From: Tillus elongatus
Taxonomy: Eukaryota; Arthropoda; Insecta; Coleoptera; Cleridae
Length of the DNA: 64,000 nt
Direction: 5' to 3'
Assembly (NCBI GenBank): GCA_964006375.1
Contig: OZ023267.1
Span: 12,811,846 to 12,875,845, forward strand
Of this stretch, positions 41,878 to 54,489 are shown piece after piece. The notes beneath the pieces are model-generated. The model searched no databases. It was not told the DNA's origin and saw only the letters and a program-made list of their open reading frames with translations. The translations under genes and the position numbers were made by a program. Numbering within the stretch: position 1 is the stretch's first letter; each line of letters begins with the position of its first letter.

Positions 41878-42187
41878 GAGACGCAGTAAGTGCGTTTTGG
41901 TGGCGAATTTTCATTAAATGCTTCAAATTTCAATAACTCAATTTCCTATTAATCTAGGGTTTGTTGGCCAGGAAACCAGTTTTCTCGAAAACATTTTAAG
42001 TTTATTTTCGGAAAATTTTTGTACATTTTCAAACAATAAGTAATTTTGGTAAAGTATGGTACACTGTTTCTACTATATAAGGTATACTGGTAACCAGATT
42101 GATGCCTGCTGGCATTAGAAAGACATATTTGCTATTAGAAACATTTTAATGAAAATTCACTTCCATAACGCACTTGCTGCGTCTAGA
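41878..42187. mobile_element. MITE, about 310 bp, same family as 28195
   Basis: Left TCGAGACGCAGTAAGTGCG and GGCGAATTTTCATTAAAT; right AATGAAAATTCACTTCCATA and CACTTGCTGCGTCTAGA. The terminal inverted repeats are about 40 bp. The interior includes AACTCAATTTCCTATTAATC and GGTAACCAGATTGATGCCTG. Confidence 0.8.
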
Positions 42188-42194
42188 ATTTTTG

Positions 42195-43530
42195 ATTCTA
42201 CAGCTGGTATAGTTGGTGGACTTAGCCCCATGTAGATCAAGAGTAGAATTAAAAGCGAATAGACGTGCAAACAAATCAACTTTGAAAGTCATGGGAGGAG
42301 GTAACATCTTCTATTAAAACACACTCCAATTTTTTACGTAGACAGAAATTAATTGAATTGTATTTTGTCTCGTTGGAAACTTGTTTGGCAGCACTTGCAA
42401 TTGCACCATACAAAAATAAAACAACGAAAACTGGAACTGGAGCAATGATCGGCATTCTGCTGAACTTGCAACACATTATTTCAGGTCGCGGTCCGGCATT
42501 ACGACATGGTTGCAGCACACCCATCCAACGTGTCACAACAATAATAACACTAGGTAATAAGTAACGGACATCGGTGTATACCGGAGAGTCACTAAACCTT
42601 ACGGCAGGATCATCGATTATCTGATACACAACTGATTACCGAAACTGATAATGGTACAATGTCAAAACGACTTTGTTGTTAAATCTGAATGTGATCAACA
42701 AACGAAGAACGTGTCCGGAGTGTGATTAATTGATTCTATCCATCGTTCTCCGTGAAACATGATTAATGCAAAAATCATTGAAACAGTTAGTCGACTTTAA
42801 AAACATTATGTTTCTTGGCGATTCTAGTTCGGTAGAAATTAGAATATAAATAAATTTAAATAAACTAAGGTTACCCCTGTAGGCCAGGGCCGATAATTTT
42901 TGAGACCAAAAAAATTTAGAACAGGATGAGACCCATTGGAAATGGAAGAAAATAAAACAAAAATAAGAGGAAAAATTAATTACGGGCAATTTGAGGTCGG
43001 GAAATGGAAGGGGGTGAACATTTAAGGGTGGAAAACGGTTTATTACCATTTCCGGCAAAACTGCAATTCCTATCGAAAAAAGTTAAATAACAAAGTTGTA
43101 GGTAATCAAAAGGTCTATAACTTTTGTATCTACACTTTTTTCACATAACCTTAAAATGTCTGCGAAAGAGCAAAATAACCGACTTTTTCGTTTTTTATTT
43201 TTATCTCCCACAAACAAAATTTTTTTTCATGAAATTTGGTGTGAGCTTACCTTGTCAAGTCTCAAATGCACAGCAATTTTTTAGATTTAAAACATTTATT
43301 TCTTACCCTTATTTTGATTTTATATCGAAATAGTAACCTTACTTTCAATCGAAAATTCTCACGTCAAAAAAGCTGCTTTTTAAAAAAGGTTGGTGCGATT
43401 TTTGTTCGTTGAAACCTCTACTTTCTGATGGTGTACAAAAAAAATACATTACTATAGAAAATGTTCTCATAAAATGCAAGAAACAACGAAAAATCTCGAT
43501 TTCGAAATTTTTTTTTTAATTATTGGTTAA
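42195..43530. other. Unassigned AT-rich stretch
   Basis: Two open frames were looked at. The 117-codon minus-strand ORF (42629-42276) contains the hydrophobic stretch PIIAPVPVFVVLFLYGAIAS, a possible membrane segment, but I do not recognise it. The rest is AT-rich with no motif. A coding exon is possible but unsupported. Confidence 0.3.
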
Positions 43531-43540
43531 AATTTTGCGC

Positions 43541-43640
43541 TGTGACAAAATTGTAGCAAGAACATGTAAGAAATTCGATGACATGTATCATGAATTGCAA
43601 CCAATGAGCGAAAGATAGGTTATGCGAATACAAGAGAATT
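43541..43640 (+). pseudogene. DD41D-type transposase N-terminal fragment, inverted relative to its neighbour
   Basis: The plus strand reads CDKIVARTCKKFDDMYHELQ, then PMSER, a stop and VMRIQENF. It corresponds to CDKIVARTCRKFNEMYPELQ near the start of the minus-strand transposase whose 3' end lies only about 40 bp away. It is a separate, diverged copy placed tail-to-tail against it. Confidence 0.7.
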
Positions 43641-43676
43641 TTTTCAATTATTATTTATTATTAGATTCTAAACATT

Positions 43677-44748
43677 TTACAACAAATTCTCAAAATATCC
43701 CCCATTGACTTCTAAGCACTTCAAAATCCGGCCATGTACACCATCAGTTGTCGCTTTATGTATTTCATTAGCATCTAGTTAGTCGATGCAATTGGTCACA
43801 CGTTGACGTAGCTCCTCTTTAGTGTTCACCGTTGTCTGATATACCTTTTGTTTTAAAGTACCCCAAAGGTAGAAATCGAGGAGTGTAAGGTCGGGGGACC
43901 TTGCAGGCCAATCCCATGGGCCCAAACGCCTAAACCAGTGCTCGTCAAATATCTGAAACAGCTCACGTGTTACCTCTTGCGTGCAATGTGCGGGTGCTCC
44001 GTCCAACTGGAACCAAGAAGTACGGAAATCTTCGAATGTTAAATTTTCCAAAAACTTTGATACTACTGTCCTTAAAATGTGGAGATATTGATTGCTATTT
44101 AATGGCTCATTGTAAATGAAAATTCTTATTTGGTTGTCTTTTAAGAGGCAAAAAACATTAAAACTAAATTTTTCTTGAAAGCCCCTCTGCTTGACCATGC
44201 GTGGATTTTGATCGGCCCAAAAATGCAGATTCCTTCTATTGATAATGCCTTCTCTCGAAAACTTGGCTTCGTCTGTCCATATTATTTTTCTCAAAAAGTT
44301 AGGATCCTCTTCAATGCGTATTAGGAGTCTCTCACAATGTTGAATGCGACGTTGGTAATCATCTGGTTTCAGGTGTTGAAGTGTTATAAATAAAAGGATG
44401 CATATTGTGATTGGTCAGAATCTTTTGCACCGCATAATAAGTTACGCCTAAATCATATGCTGCACTTTGGATGGAAGTTTGTGGATATGCGTGGAAATAG
44501 GCTAAAACGTTCACTATATTTTCTTCATTCGACGTTACAGGCCTTGGCAAACTTCGAGTTGCCCCCAGTTTTGAACCATAATTGATAACATTATCTTGTA
44601 TTCGCATAAACTTTTTTTCGTTCATTGGTTGCAATTCAGGATACATTTCATTGAATTTTCTACATGTTCTTGCTACAATTTTGTCACATTGTCCATGAAG
44701 AATAAATAGTGTCATTAAAACTTCATTTGAGTAACTATTTCGCTCCAT
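43677..44748 (-). pseudogene. DD41D (Visitor-type) Tc1/mariner superfamily transposase, nearly complete
   Basis: Cut-and-paste transposase. M at 44748 starts MERNSYSNEVLMTLFILHGQ; a helix-turn-helix region follows (SIQSAAYDLGVTYYAVQKIL). One frameshift near 44365 separates it from the catalytic half: IIWTDEAKFSREGI (first Asp), SWFQLDGAPAHCTQEV (second Asp) and WPARSPDLTLLDFYLWG (third Asp). Counting residues between the second and third Asp gives 41, the DD41D spacing known from Visitor elements. An in-frame TAA follows NCID near 43776. The original end CLEVNGGYFENLL and its TAA are at 43677. Terminal repeats of the element could not be identified with confidence. Confidence 0.85.
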
Positions 44749-45007
44749 CTTAACTTGTTTTCAAATAAATATTAAGTGGAAAATAGCAAATGAATCTTAA
44801 AACTTCGGCGTCTGTCAAACACAGTAAACAATTAAGCAATTGTCAAATCACCTGGCGTTCCATGACCAACTAATTCAAATTATGTGAAGATCATGTGTTT
44901 TTTAGTAATTATTGCGATTATTTCGAAAAGTTGACGAGTTAGGTATACCACTATGGTACACCAATTTGGAGGAAATATAATTGCCTTTCAGAATTTCAAC
45001 TAATATA

Positions 45008-45086
45008 CAGGGTGTCCTATTTGAAAAAATAAGGTTTTGGCCTTTTTTGTGTGTCACGTTAAAATCATCAATTTTAAACCGCCCTG
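45008..45086. mobile_element. Small palindromic MITE-like element with TA flanks
   Basis: 79 bp beginning CAGGGTGTCCTATT and ending AAACCGCCCTG, TA on both sides. It may be the terminal fragment of a Tc1/mariner-type element; the ends match only over about 7 bp. Confidence 0.4.
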
Positions 45087-45326
45087 TATAACATAAAATG
45101 AATTTATTCAGGTAGCTATTAAATACCAGGCTTTCCAAACTGTGGGAAAAATTTCAGCCTTCTATGGGTTTATATAGCAGCTAAATTAAAATTTTAGTGG
45201 GACCATTTTTCTGAGAAAAAAATAATTGAATAAGTATTATCTCGAAAATCGATCTAGATGGGTATAGAAAACTATTAATAAAAAATGATCATAAAGAAAT
45301 TTCAATTCTAAAAACAAAATAATATA

Positions 45327-45511
45327 CAGGGTGTCTCATTAAAAATAAGAAAGTTGTTAGTACTTTTTAGTAGAAGCGGCAATACCGTCAAAATAAAAAT
45401 ATTTTAGAAAGACAGGTCGTGCCTGTTTATGGTAGTATCCAAATTTTCAGATTAACCCTATGTCCCGTTTTCCATAAACGTCTAACCTACCATCGACCAT
45501 CAATGACCCTG
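45327..45511. mobile_element. Small MITE-like element with TA flanks
   Basis: 185 bp beginning CAGGGTGTCTCATT and ending CAATGACCCTG, flanked by TA. Inverted match between the ends is short. Confidence 0.4.
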
Positions 45512-45524
45512 TATATATATGTGT

Positions 45525-46005
45525 GTGTATGTATCACACCGATAACTCAAAAAATAATGGGCCGATTTTGATAAAATTTTGCATGTACCTTCCTTTTATA
45601 AATGGCTTGGATAACTTCGTTAGTCAGGAAAATCGGAAGAAGTTTTCCGGGAAAATTTTGAGTTTTCATTCGAAAAAAATTTTTATCTAAAAAAAATTAT
45701 GAGCCGATTTTGATAAAATTTGGCATGTACCTTCCTTTGGTAAATGGCTTGGATAAGTTCGTTAATCAGAAAAATTTTCCGGGAAAATTTTGAGTTTTCA
45801 TTCGAAAAAAAATTTTATCCCAAAAAATTAAAAAGCTATGATAACCAAATTTGGTAGGTAGGTTTACGATATAAAAAGTAAACTATACACCAAAATTTAG
45901 ATGTGTATGTTACAAGAAAAAAAGGTTATAATAAAATATTTTGTGCCAGATCATTTCTATGAAAATTCACTACCATAACGCACTTGCTGCGTCCGGGCTT
46001 TTTTT
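45525..46005. repeat. Dispersed TA-core repeat, inverted copy lacking a TA array
   Basis: GTATCACACCGATAACTCAA, two units of the 138-bp module (TTTTGATAAAATTTGGCATG), ACCAAATTTGGTAGGTAGG, and the terminus CACTTGCTGCGTCCGGGC. In place of a TA array it has only (GT)n and TATG repeats at 45513-45534. Confidence 0.75.
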
Positions 46006-46196
46006 TATACAGAAGTTGATTTATTAATTTCTAATTACATTTATGGAATAGAAAATCTTATAATATATAACTATATTCCTTAGGCATTTCAATTGAAAAA
46101 ATGTATGCTTAAAATTGTACAATTCAATTTAAATACTTATGAAGTTATTCATTATAATATTTTGAAACATATTTATCACCTTATATGGAATTCTAA

Positions 46197-46390
46197 TCAC
46201 TGATCCATTAGTTTTTGCCTCTTTGGTGGCATTTCTTCATCGTTAGATTCGACAAAATTTTCCGATTCTGATGGATCTTCAAGACCCTCATGGTCTTCGT
46301 CTCCAATATTTTTTCCAGTCTGCATTGGTTCTTCATCCACAATTTTATCTGAATCACTTACTTCCTCGTAGAAAACCCTGTCGATGAAGA
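46197..46390 (-). other. Possible 3' coding exon with an acidic tail, unidentified
   Basis: The minus-strand frame encodes an acidic C-terminal stretch (EEVSDSDKIVDEEP, DEDHEGLEDPSESENFVES) ending EEMPPKRQKLMDQ and a TGA. The basic PKRQK patch could be a nuclear localisation signal. An AATAAA on the same strand lies at 46021-46026, about 170 bp downstream. Its composition is unlike the chance ORFs around it. Upstream it is cut off by a mariner fragment beginning near 46385. I do not recognise the protein; it may be a host exon or the end of another transposon gene. Confidence 0.35.
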
Positions 46391-46985
46391 CAATTGTCAC
46401 GGGGGGTGATATGGTTCTCTACTATGATCATTTGTGGAAAAGAGAGTCGATGGAATGGAGGCATAAAGGTCTCTGAGTAAACAAAAATATTCGGGATTGT
46501 GGGGCTAATCTTATCACATACTTTAAAGAACGCAACACCACAGTCAATGGGGCATATTATGCAACCCTCCTGCATAAATTACGACAAAATATTCGGCCGA
46601 AAAGACGTGGGAAATTGACCAGAGGCGTGCGTTTGCTCCATAACAATGCTACCGTGCACACTGCTGGAATTGCACAAGCCGCAATTTGTGACTGCGGTTT
46701 CGTACAAATTGATCACGCTCCATATAGTCCAGATATGGCCCCCAATGACTACTACCTATTTGGAAATTTGTAAAAGGACCTTCGCGGGCTCCATTTGAGT
46801 GACGGCGAAGAGCAAAAGCTGCGATTTGGGCACATTTTGAGGACAAACCGAAACAATATTTTTTAGAGGTATCGAATTGTTGCTGAAACGATGTAATAAG
46901 TGCATTGATGCAAGGGGGGACTATATTGAAAAATACAATTTAATTCTGTGCTACGTCGTTTGTTTCATAGTGAGCCAGGGAAATG
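46385..46985 (+). pseudogene. mariner transposase, C-terminal half, decayed
   Basis: The plus strand reads KTIVTGGDMVLYYDHLWKRE, SMEWRHKGL, then TTVNGAYYATLLHKLRQNI, RRGKLTRGVRLLHNNATVHT and YSPDMAPNDYYLFGNL, and finally LLLKRCNKCIDARGDYIEK. The order matches mariner transposases from the first catalytic region to the end. The second catalytic Asp of the usual HDNAPAH motif is Asn here (HNNATVH), and VTGDET has become VTGGDM by a frame slip. Inactive. Confidence 0.8.
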
Positions 46986-46989
46986 TTGT

Positions 46990-47490
46990 CGCTTACCTCG
47001 TACATGTTATCTATTTACTTACTACTCCTTGTAAAAGATTGTAAATTTTATTAAAATTTGAATAATAATGTAATGGCTGGTTACTACATTTGAAAAATCT
47101 TCAGACTAAAATCTGCAGATGTTGCAACAGTACCTTTCAACAAAATGATAGGTAAGTTCACCCGTAGCTTGTCAATAGTTGTGTTTAGCTGACTTTAATT
47201 AAATTAATAAATTTGTAATGGTTAAATATTGACTCTTACACTAATAGTAATATTAATGTCAAGTCAGGAGCTTTGCAGCATGAATCTATTTTGTAACCCA
47301 ACTTATTCAACATTTTTAACTGTAGGTAGGAACAGTTGCGCAAGAATAAGTAAACATAATGTATATACATATTATTATGTAAGACCAAAACATGCCCAGT
47401 CAACAATAAGTGTTTTAATTATATCATTATCATCTAGTGTGTGGTCTTAAAAAACTACAAACAAAAGTTCGCACTATTAAAATAGAGTCA
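46990..47490. other. Unassigned AT-rich stretch
   Basis: No motif, repeat or RNA recognised on either strand. Confidence 0.35.
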
Positions 47491-47494
47491 AAAT

Positions 47495-47930
47495 CTCGGG
47501 ACGCAGTAAGTGCGTTATGGTAGCGAATTTTCTTTAAAATATTTTTAATAGCAAATGTCTTTCTTTGATGAAAGCATGCATCAAACTTGGTTGCCTATAT
47601 AGTAGAAACAATGTACCATATTTCATTTAAATAAATTTATTGTTTGAAAATATATAAACATTTTTCAAAAGTCTAGATGCAGCAAATGTGTTATGGAAGT
47701 GAATTTCCATTAAAATGTTTCTAATAGCAAATGCGAGCAGGCATCAATCTGATTACCGGTATAGCCTATGTAGAAGAAACAAATGATCTATATTTTATCA
47801 AAATTACTTATGGTTTGAAAATATACAAAAAAATTCCGAAAATAAACTTAAATGTTGGTTTTCTATCCAACAAAGCTTACGTTAATAGCAAATTTAGTTA
47901 TTGAAATTTGAAGGATTTAATGAAAATTCG
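47495..47930. repeat. MITE-family fragments, two adjacent
   Basis: GGGACGCAGTAAGTGCG and GGTAGCGAATTTTC at 47500; a second start TCTAGATGCAGCAAATGTG at 47672; then GCAGGCATCAATCTGATTAC and AACTTAAATGTTGG leading into the tandem array. Confidence 0.65.
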
Positions 47931-49510
47931 GTAAATTTGCATATTAGCTCCCGAACGCTGTTCAACAAATTGTTTTCAGAAACATTACTACGACCCCACC
48001 TGGATGCACAAACTACAAGAAAAATTTCTTGTTCACACACCCCCAAGGAAGTTATGGGACTGGGAGTGAATAGGGGTGCTGGGCGGGGTAGGCAGGGTTT
48101 AAGGGGGATATGACTTGAAGATGTGAAAAAGACAGCTTTCAAGCCCGCTTTATTCGAATTTTCTGCTCATATTTCCTTTTTACTACCCACCCCGCTCAGC
48201 ACCCCTACTCACTCCTGGTCCCGTAACTTCCTTACGGTGTGTGAACAAGAAATTTTTCTTGGGGTTTGTGGATCCGTGGGGGAGGATGGGGGCAAGTTTC
48301 TGAAAACAGTTTTTGGAAAAACGTTTGGGAGCTAAACTGCAAATTTACCGAAAATTCGCTACCAAAACGCACTTACTGCGTCCAGATTTTTTTCTTACAA
48401 ACGCATAATATTTCGATAAAAAATGCAAAAATGCATTAACGAATTTGTTCTACGAAAATTAGTTTTAAAAAAAATTATACACCCCTACTCGCTCCTGCTC
48501 CCGTAACTTTCTTGGGGAGTGTGAACAAGAAATTTTCCTTGGGGTTTGTGGATACAGGGGGGGTGGGGGCCTAGGCAGGTTTCTGAAAACAGTTTTTTAT
48601 TTTAAGCGTTCGGGAGCTAAACTGCAAATTTATCGCAAATTCGCTACCAAAACGCACTTACTGCGTCCAGTTTTTTTTTCTTACAAACGCATCATATTTC
48701 GATAAAAAATGCAAAAATGCATTAACGAATTTGTTTTACAAAAATTAGCTAAAAAAAAATTATGCACCCTACTCACTCCTGGTCCCGTAACTTCCTTGGG
48801 GAGTGTGAACAAGAAATTTTTCTTGGGGTTTGTGGATCCAGGGGGGCCCTAGGCAGGTTTCTGAAAACAGTGTTTTGAAAAGCGTTCGGGAGATAAACTG
48901 CAAATTTCCCGAAAATTCGCTACCGAAACGCACTTACTGCGTCTAGATCTTTTTCTTACAAATGCATCATATTTCGATGAAGAATTCAAAAATGCATTAA
49001 CGAACTTGTTCTACGAAAATTATCTAAAAAAAATTATACACCTCTATTCACTCCTGGTCCCGTAACTTCCTTGGGGAGTGTAAACAAGAAATGTTTTGGG
49101 GGAATAGGGGTGCTGTGCGGGGTAGGCAGGGTTTAAGGGGGATATGGCTTAAAGATGTGAAAAAGACAACTTTCAAGCTCGTTTTATTCGCATTTTCTGC
49201 TCATATTTCCTTTTTACTAACCAACCCGCCCAGCACCCCTATTCACTCCTGGTCCCGTAACTTCCTTGGGGGGTATGAACAAGACATTTTTCTTGGGTTT
49301 GTGGATCCAGGGGGGGGGCGGTCTAGGCAGGTTTCTGAAAACAGTTTTTTGAAAAGCGTTCGGGAGCTAATCTGAAATTTTACCGAAAATTCGCTACCAA
49401 AACGCACTTACTGCGTCCAGATTTTTTTCTTATAAACGCATCATATTTCGATAAAAAAATGTAAAAATGCATTTACAAATTTGTTCTACGATAATTAGCT
49501 AAAAAAATTA
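47930..49510. repeat. Tandem array of about 285-bp units with an inverted first unit
   Basis: Units start near 48201, 48482, 48766, 49043 and 49233. Each contains CTACTCACTCCTGGTCCCGT, AACTTCCTTGGGGAGTGTG, AACAAGAAATTTTTCTTGGG, CAGGTTTCTGAAAACAG, CGTTCGGGAGCTAAACTGC, CGCACTTACTGCGTCCAG and AAAAATGCATTAACG. A copy in opposite orientation fills 47930-48085, making a palindrome with the first unit across GGTAGGCAGGGTTTAAGGGG. The fourth unit repeats that 190-bp spacer. The MITE terminus is part of every unit. ORFs of 70-94 codons here are by-products. Confidence 0.85.
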
Positions 49511-50087
49511 TAAGCCGTTAAACCATAAACTTCACTAAACCTACAAATAAATATCCAAAAAGCCACCAAACTTAACTAAACTGACAGCATCAGAGAAAGG
49601 GTCTATTTGAAATGGATATTCTGTAAATATTTTAGTAAAATGAAGGGCAATGACGGTTGAATCTGAAACTTAAGGGTTTGCAGAACACTCTTCTTGCAAC
49701 ATTTTCTTTTCACAAACGGTATTTGTTTCACGTTCTTTCCCTAAACATTGCAAATTTTGACGTTTAATAATGCGAGTTTGACGTTTTGAGGAAAACTCCA
49801 AAATTTGTTGCTTTAACTGCCCATAACTTCTTTGTCTTTAAAGCTAGGGACCTAAATTTTGGTACAGAGTTCACTCTTTATAATACAAACACGCGTACCA
49901 ATTTGGTTGCCCTTACTTTATTACTTCCGAAGATATACATTTTTTTATAAATAAAACACAAAATTTTCCGGGAAAACCTGGCCCGTTTTTCCTGGCTAAC
50001 GAACTTATCCAAGCCACTTGCAAAAGGAAGGTACTCTGCAAATTTTATCAAGATCGGTCCATTATTTTTTGAGTTATCGGTCGGAGA

Positions 50088-50090
<3 letters not shown>
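49511..50090. repeat. Dispersed TA-core repeat, right arm in reverse
   Basis: TTAAACCATAAACTTCAC, GGGTCTATTTGAAATGG, TGACGTTTTGAGGAAAACTC, ACCTGGCCCGTTTTTCCTGG and ATCGGTCCATTATTTTTTG, up to the TA core. Confidence 0.75.

Positions 50091-50181
<91 letters not shown>
50090..50181. repeat. (TA)n microsatellite
   Basis: About 92 bp. The right flank departs from the usual repeat arm and begins the foldback element. Confidence 0.97.
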
Positions 50182-50182
<1 letters not shown>

Positions 50183-50204
50183 CACAGATCTCCCCATAAG
50201 CGAT

Positions 50205-52150
50205 TTTTTTTTAAATCGCTAAAATGCAAATTTCTAACATGCGATCAAAAATTATTACTTACACAACGTCACTTGTGAATCTATCGCATCAGCGACAAAA
50301 ATTTCATAATTTTTTTTTCGCTTAAACCCCCTAAAAAGTATCAAAACATATATAAAACATGATTTGGGAACGACATTTTTTTGTTTGTCGGTCTGTATGT
50401 CTGTCTGTTTGTAGGCTCGATAACTTTACAACGAATTGAGATATCGTCTTCAAATTTGGTATACAGTTACCGCCCGACAAACTAACGGTTCGGGTTGCTT
50501 TTGGTGTTTTTGGGTAAAATCGCTTTAAGGGGTAGGTGATAAATGGGGGGCGATTTGGTGAAACATTTTTCGTTAAAAATCGAATAATATAACGTTTTAG
50601 GGTTTATTTATTAGAAAATTTTTAATTTCATCAAACATCTGGTATTCTGTGCTGAAATTAAATTAGGGGTTGAACGTGTAGGGGTGGAATATTGTTGACA
50701 AAAATTACGAATTTTTTTGCTGCTAAAAAGGCGTTAAAAATGTCTCAAAACATATAGAAAACTTGGTTCTGGAACGAACATTTTTTTGTCTGTCGGTCGA
50801 CGCTTCGAATTGTTTTTGGGTAAGATTGCTTCAGGGGTAAAACTCGAGTTTATAATGTTTCAAAAGTTTATTGGTACAGGAATACAAATATTTTTTTTGT
50901 GGTCAAGTCATGGGCCCTGAGAATTAATTCCATGAGAATCTCTTTGTGAAGAGAACAAATTATAACAGCTATGTGGAAGTTATGATTCAATTTGCAGCAC
51001 TATTTTTCTTGGCAGGCATACAAAATGTCATTGGGATAACGTTATCTCATAGACCTAAGATTTAAGCCTAACTTTTGCTTATTTTTATAACCTCATAAGC
51101 AGTAGAAAATATATTAAACTCCCTTTCCACTTCAACGTCCCCTAGACCTGACGGTATTCCTGCTACATTTTCAAAATAGTGCTGCAAATTGATTCATAAC
51201 TTTCACATAGCTGTGATAATCTACGCTCCTCAGAAAGACATTCTCATCAAATGAATTTAGGGTCCACGACTTTCTTTTCCCTCGGGCTCGTCCGCGGCAT
51301 TGCCGCCCCGATAACACCGCAATCCTTAGCCTATTTTGCATTACCCTCCACCCTAAGCTCGATCTCAACGACAGAAGTGATTTGAAAAATCATCCGCTGC
51401 CGATGAGTCTCGATCCGTCGTCCCCCGAGTGCGAATTGGGAAGTTTTACTCAACTTTCAACACGGCCACGGCGGCGCCTGGGTCCATGACTTGATCACAA
51501 AGAAGATATTCATATTCCTGTACACATAAACTTCTGAAACGTTATATTACTCGAGTTTTAACGAAAAAATGTCAATTTTCACCAAATCACACCCCATTTA
51601 TCCCCTACCCCCTGAAGCGATCTTACCCAAAGACAATTCGAAGCGTCCTTGATATCTCGATTTATTAGAAATTAATTGCGCCTATTAACAGACAGACGGA
51701 CATCCCGACTGACCGACAGACAAATTTTTGTCAGCAATATGCCACCCCCGCACATATAACCCCTGATTTAATTTCAGCACAGAATATCAGATATTTTATG
51801 AAATTAAAAGTTTTCTAATAAATAAACCCTAAAACGTTATATTACTCTAGTTTTAACGAAAAAATGTCAATTTTCACCAAAACACCCCCATTCATCGCCT
51901 ACCCGCTAAAGCGGTTTTACCCAAAAACAACCCAAACCGTTCGTTTGTCGGGTATTAACTGTATACCGAATTTCAAGACGATATCTCAATTCGTTCTAAA
52001 GTTATCGTGGCTACAGACAGACATAAAAACCGGACAGACAAAAAAATTCGTTCGCAATCATGTTTTCTATATGTTTTGATACTTTTTACGACGTTTAACG
52101 AACAAAATTTGAAATTTTTGTCGCCGATGCGCTGTTTCCACACGCGACGA
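50205..52150. mobile_element. Large foldback element, arms of about 700 bp or more
   Basis: Left arm about 50240-51010 and right arm about 51165-52140 are inverted copies. Matched blocks include AACGTTTTAGGGTTTATTTA (50610) against AAATAAACCCTAAAACGTTA (51822), CATTTTTTTGTTTGTCGG against CCGGACAGACAAAAAAATTCG, TACAGGAATACAAATA against ATATTCATATTCCTGTA, and TTCAATTTGCAGCACTATTT against AATAGTGCTGCAAATTGA. About 150 bp of spacer (51011-51165) separates them. A LINE 3' fragment interrupts the right arm at 51276-51480. No transposase was seen. The arms also contain short internal duplications. Confidence 0.8.
51271..51481 (-). mobile_element. LINE 3'-end fragment inserted in the foldback arm, with target duplication
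   Basis: The left edge reads GGGTCCACGACTTTC and the right edge GGGTCCATGACTTGA, a duplicated 13-bp site with one difference. On the minus strand the insert ends CGGACGAGCCCGAGGG followed by an A-rich tail, as does the fragment at 57361-57707 (CGGACGAGCCCCGAGGG). Severely 5' truncated. Confidence 0.7.
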
Positions 52151-52164
52151 TGTGGAAGTAAAAA

Positions 52165-52500
52165 AGTTCGGGACTCAGCAAGTGCGTTATGGTAGTGAAT
52201 TCTCATTAAATGTTTAAAATTTGAATAACTAAATTTTCTATAAACTTAGAAAGTTGCATTTTCGTGTGTAGTAAGGTATTTTCCAAGGCAACATACTATC
52301 CACCAAATTTCATTAAAATAGCTTTGTAATTTTCGGAGATCAAAATTTTCTCTGAAGAAAACTTAAAATTTGCACGGAAAACCTTATCCGATTTTCCTGG
52401 CTAACGAACTCATCCAAGCTATTAATAAAAGAAAGGTACTTGCCGAGTTTCATTCAAATCGGTTAATTACTTTTTGAGTTATGGGTTAGATACATATATA
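52165..52500. repeat. Dispersed TA-core repeat, inverted copy
   Basis: GTTCGGGACTCAGCAAGTGC, GGTAGTGAATTCTCATTAAA, AGAAAGTTGCATTTTCG, then TTTCCTGGCTAACGAACTC up to the TA core. Confidence 0.75.
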
Positions 52501-52501
52501 C

Positions 52502-54142
<1,641 letters not shown>

Positions 54143-54217
<75 letters not shown>
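54143..54217. repeat. (TA)n microsatellite
   Basis: About 75 bp at the right edge of the LTR-like block. Confidence 0.97.
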
Positions 54218-54220
<3 letters not shown>

Positions 54221-54259
54221 ATATAAAAATTGAAACTGACCCCGGACATGGGTTCTGAG

Positions 54260-54344
<85 letters not shown>

Positions 54345-54480
54345 GATACATATAAAAATTAAAACTGACCCCGGACATGGGTTCTATGGGTCCTAGTTCG
54401 CGATCATTTGAAAACATTTTTGCAAAGTCTCACCATCGATACCTCTCTATTAGTGAATTTTTTTAATAAAAATTATCTAA
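54218..54480. repeat. Dispersed TA-core repeat arm, duplicated around a second TA array
   Basis: AACTGACCCCGGACATGGGT occurs at 54233 and again at 54363. The second copy continues to AGTCTCACCATCGATACCTC and the palindromic ATTAGTGAATTTTTTTAATA. Confidence 0.75.
54260..54340. repeat. (TA)n microsatellite
   Basis: About 81 bp, only 43 bp after the preceding array; the arm between them is duplicated. Confidence 0.97.
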
Positions 54481-54489
54481 TAGGAACAG

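Noticed and set aside
42276..42629. 117-codon minus-strand ORF with a hydrophobic stretch
   Set aside because: Could be a membrane segment, but there is no recognisable family, splice evidence or conserved motif; a plus-strand ORF overlaps it. Left as unassigned.
48123..49375. ORFs of 70-94 codons starting MKKTAFKPALF or MFWGNRGAVRG
   Set aside because: They are by-products of the 285-bp tandem array, on both strands and not conserved between units.
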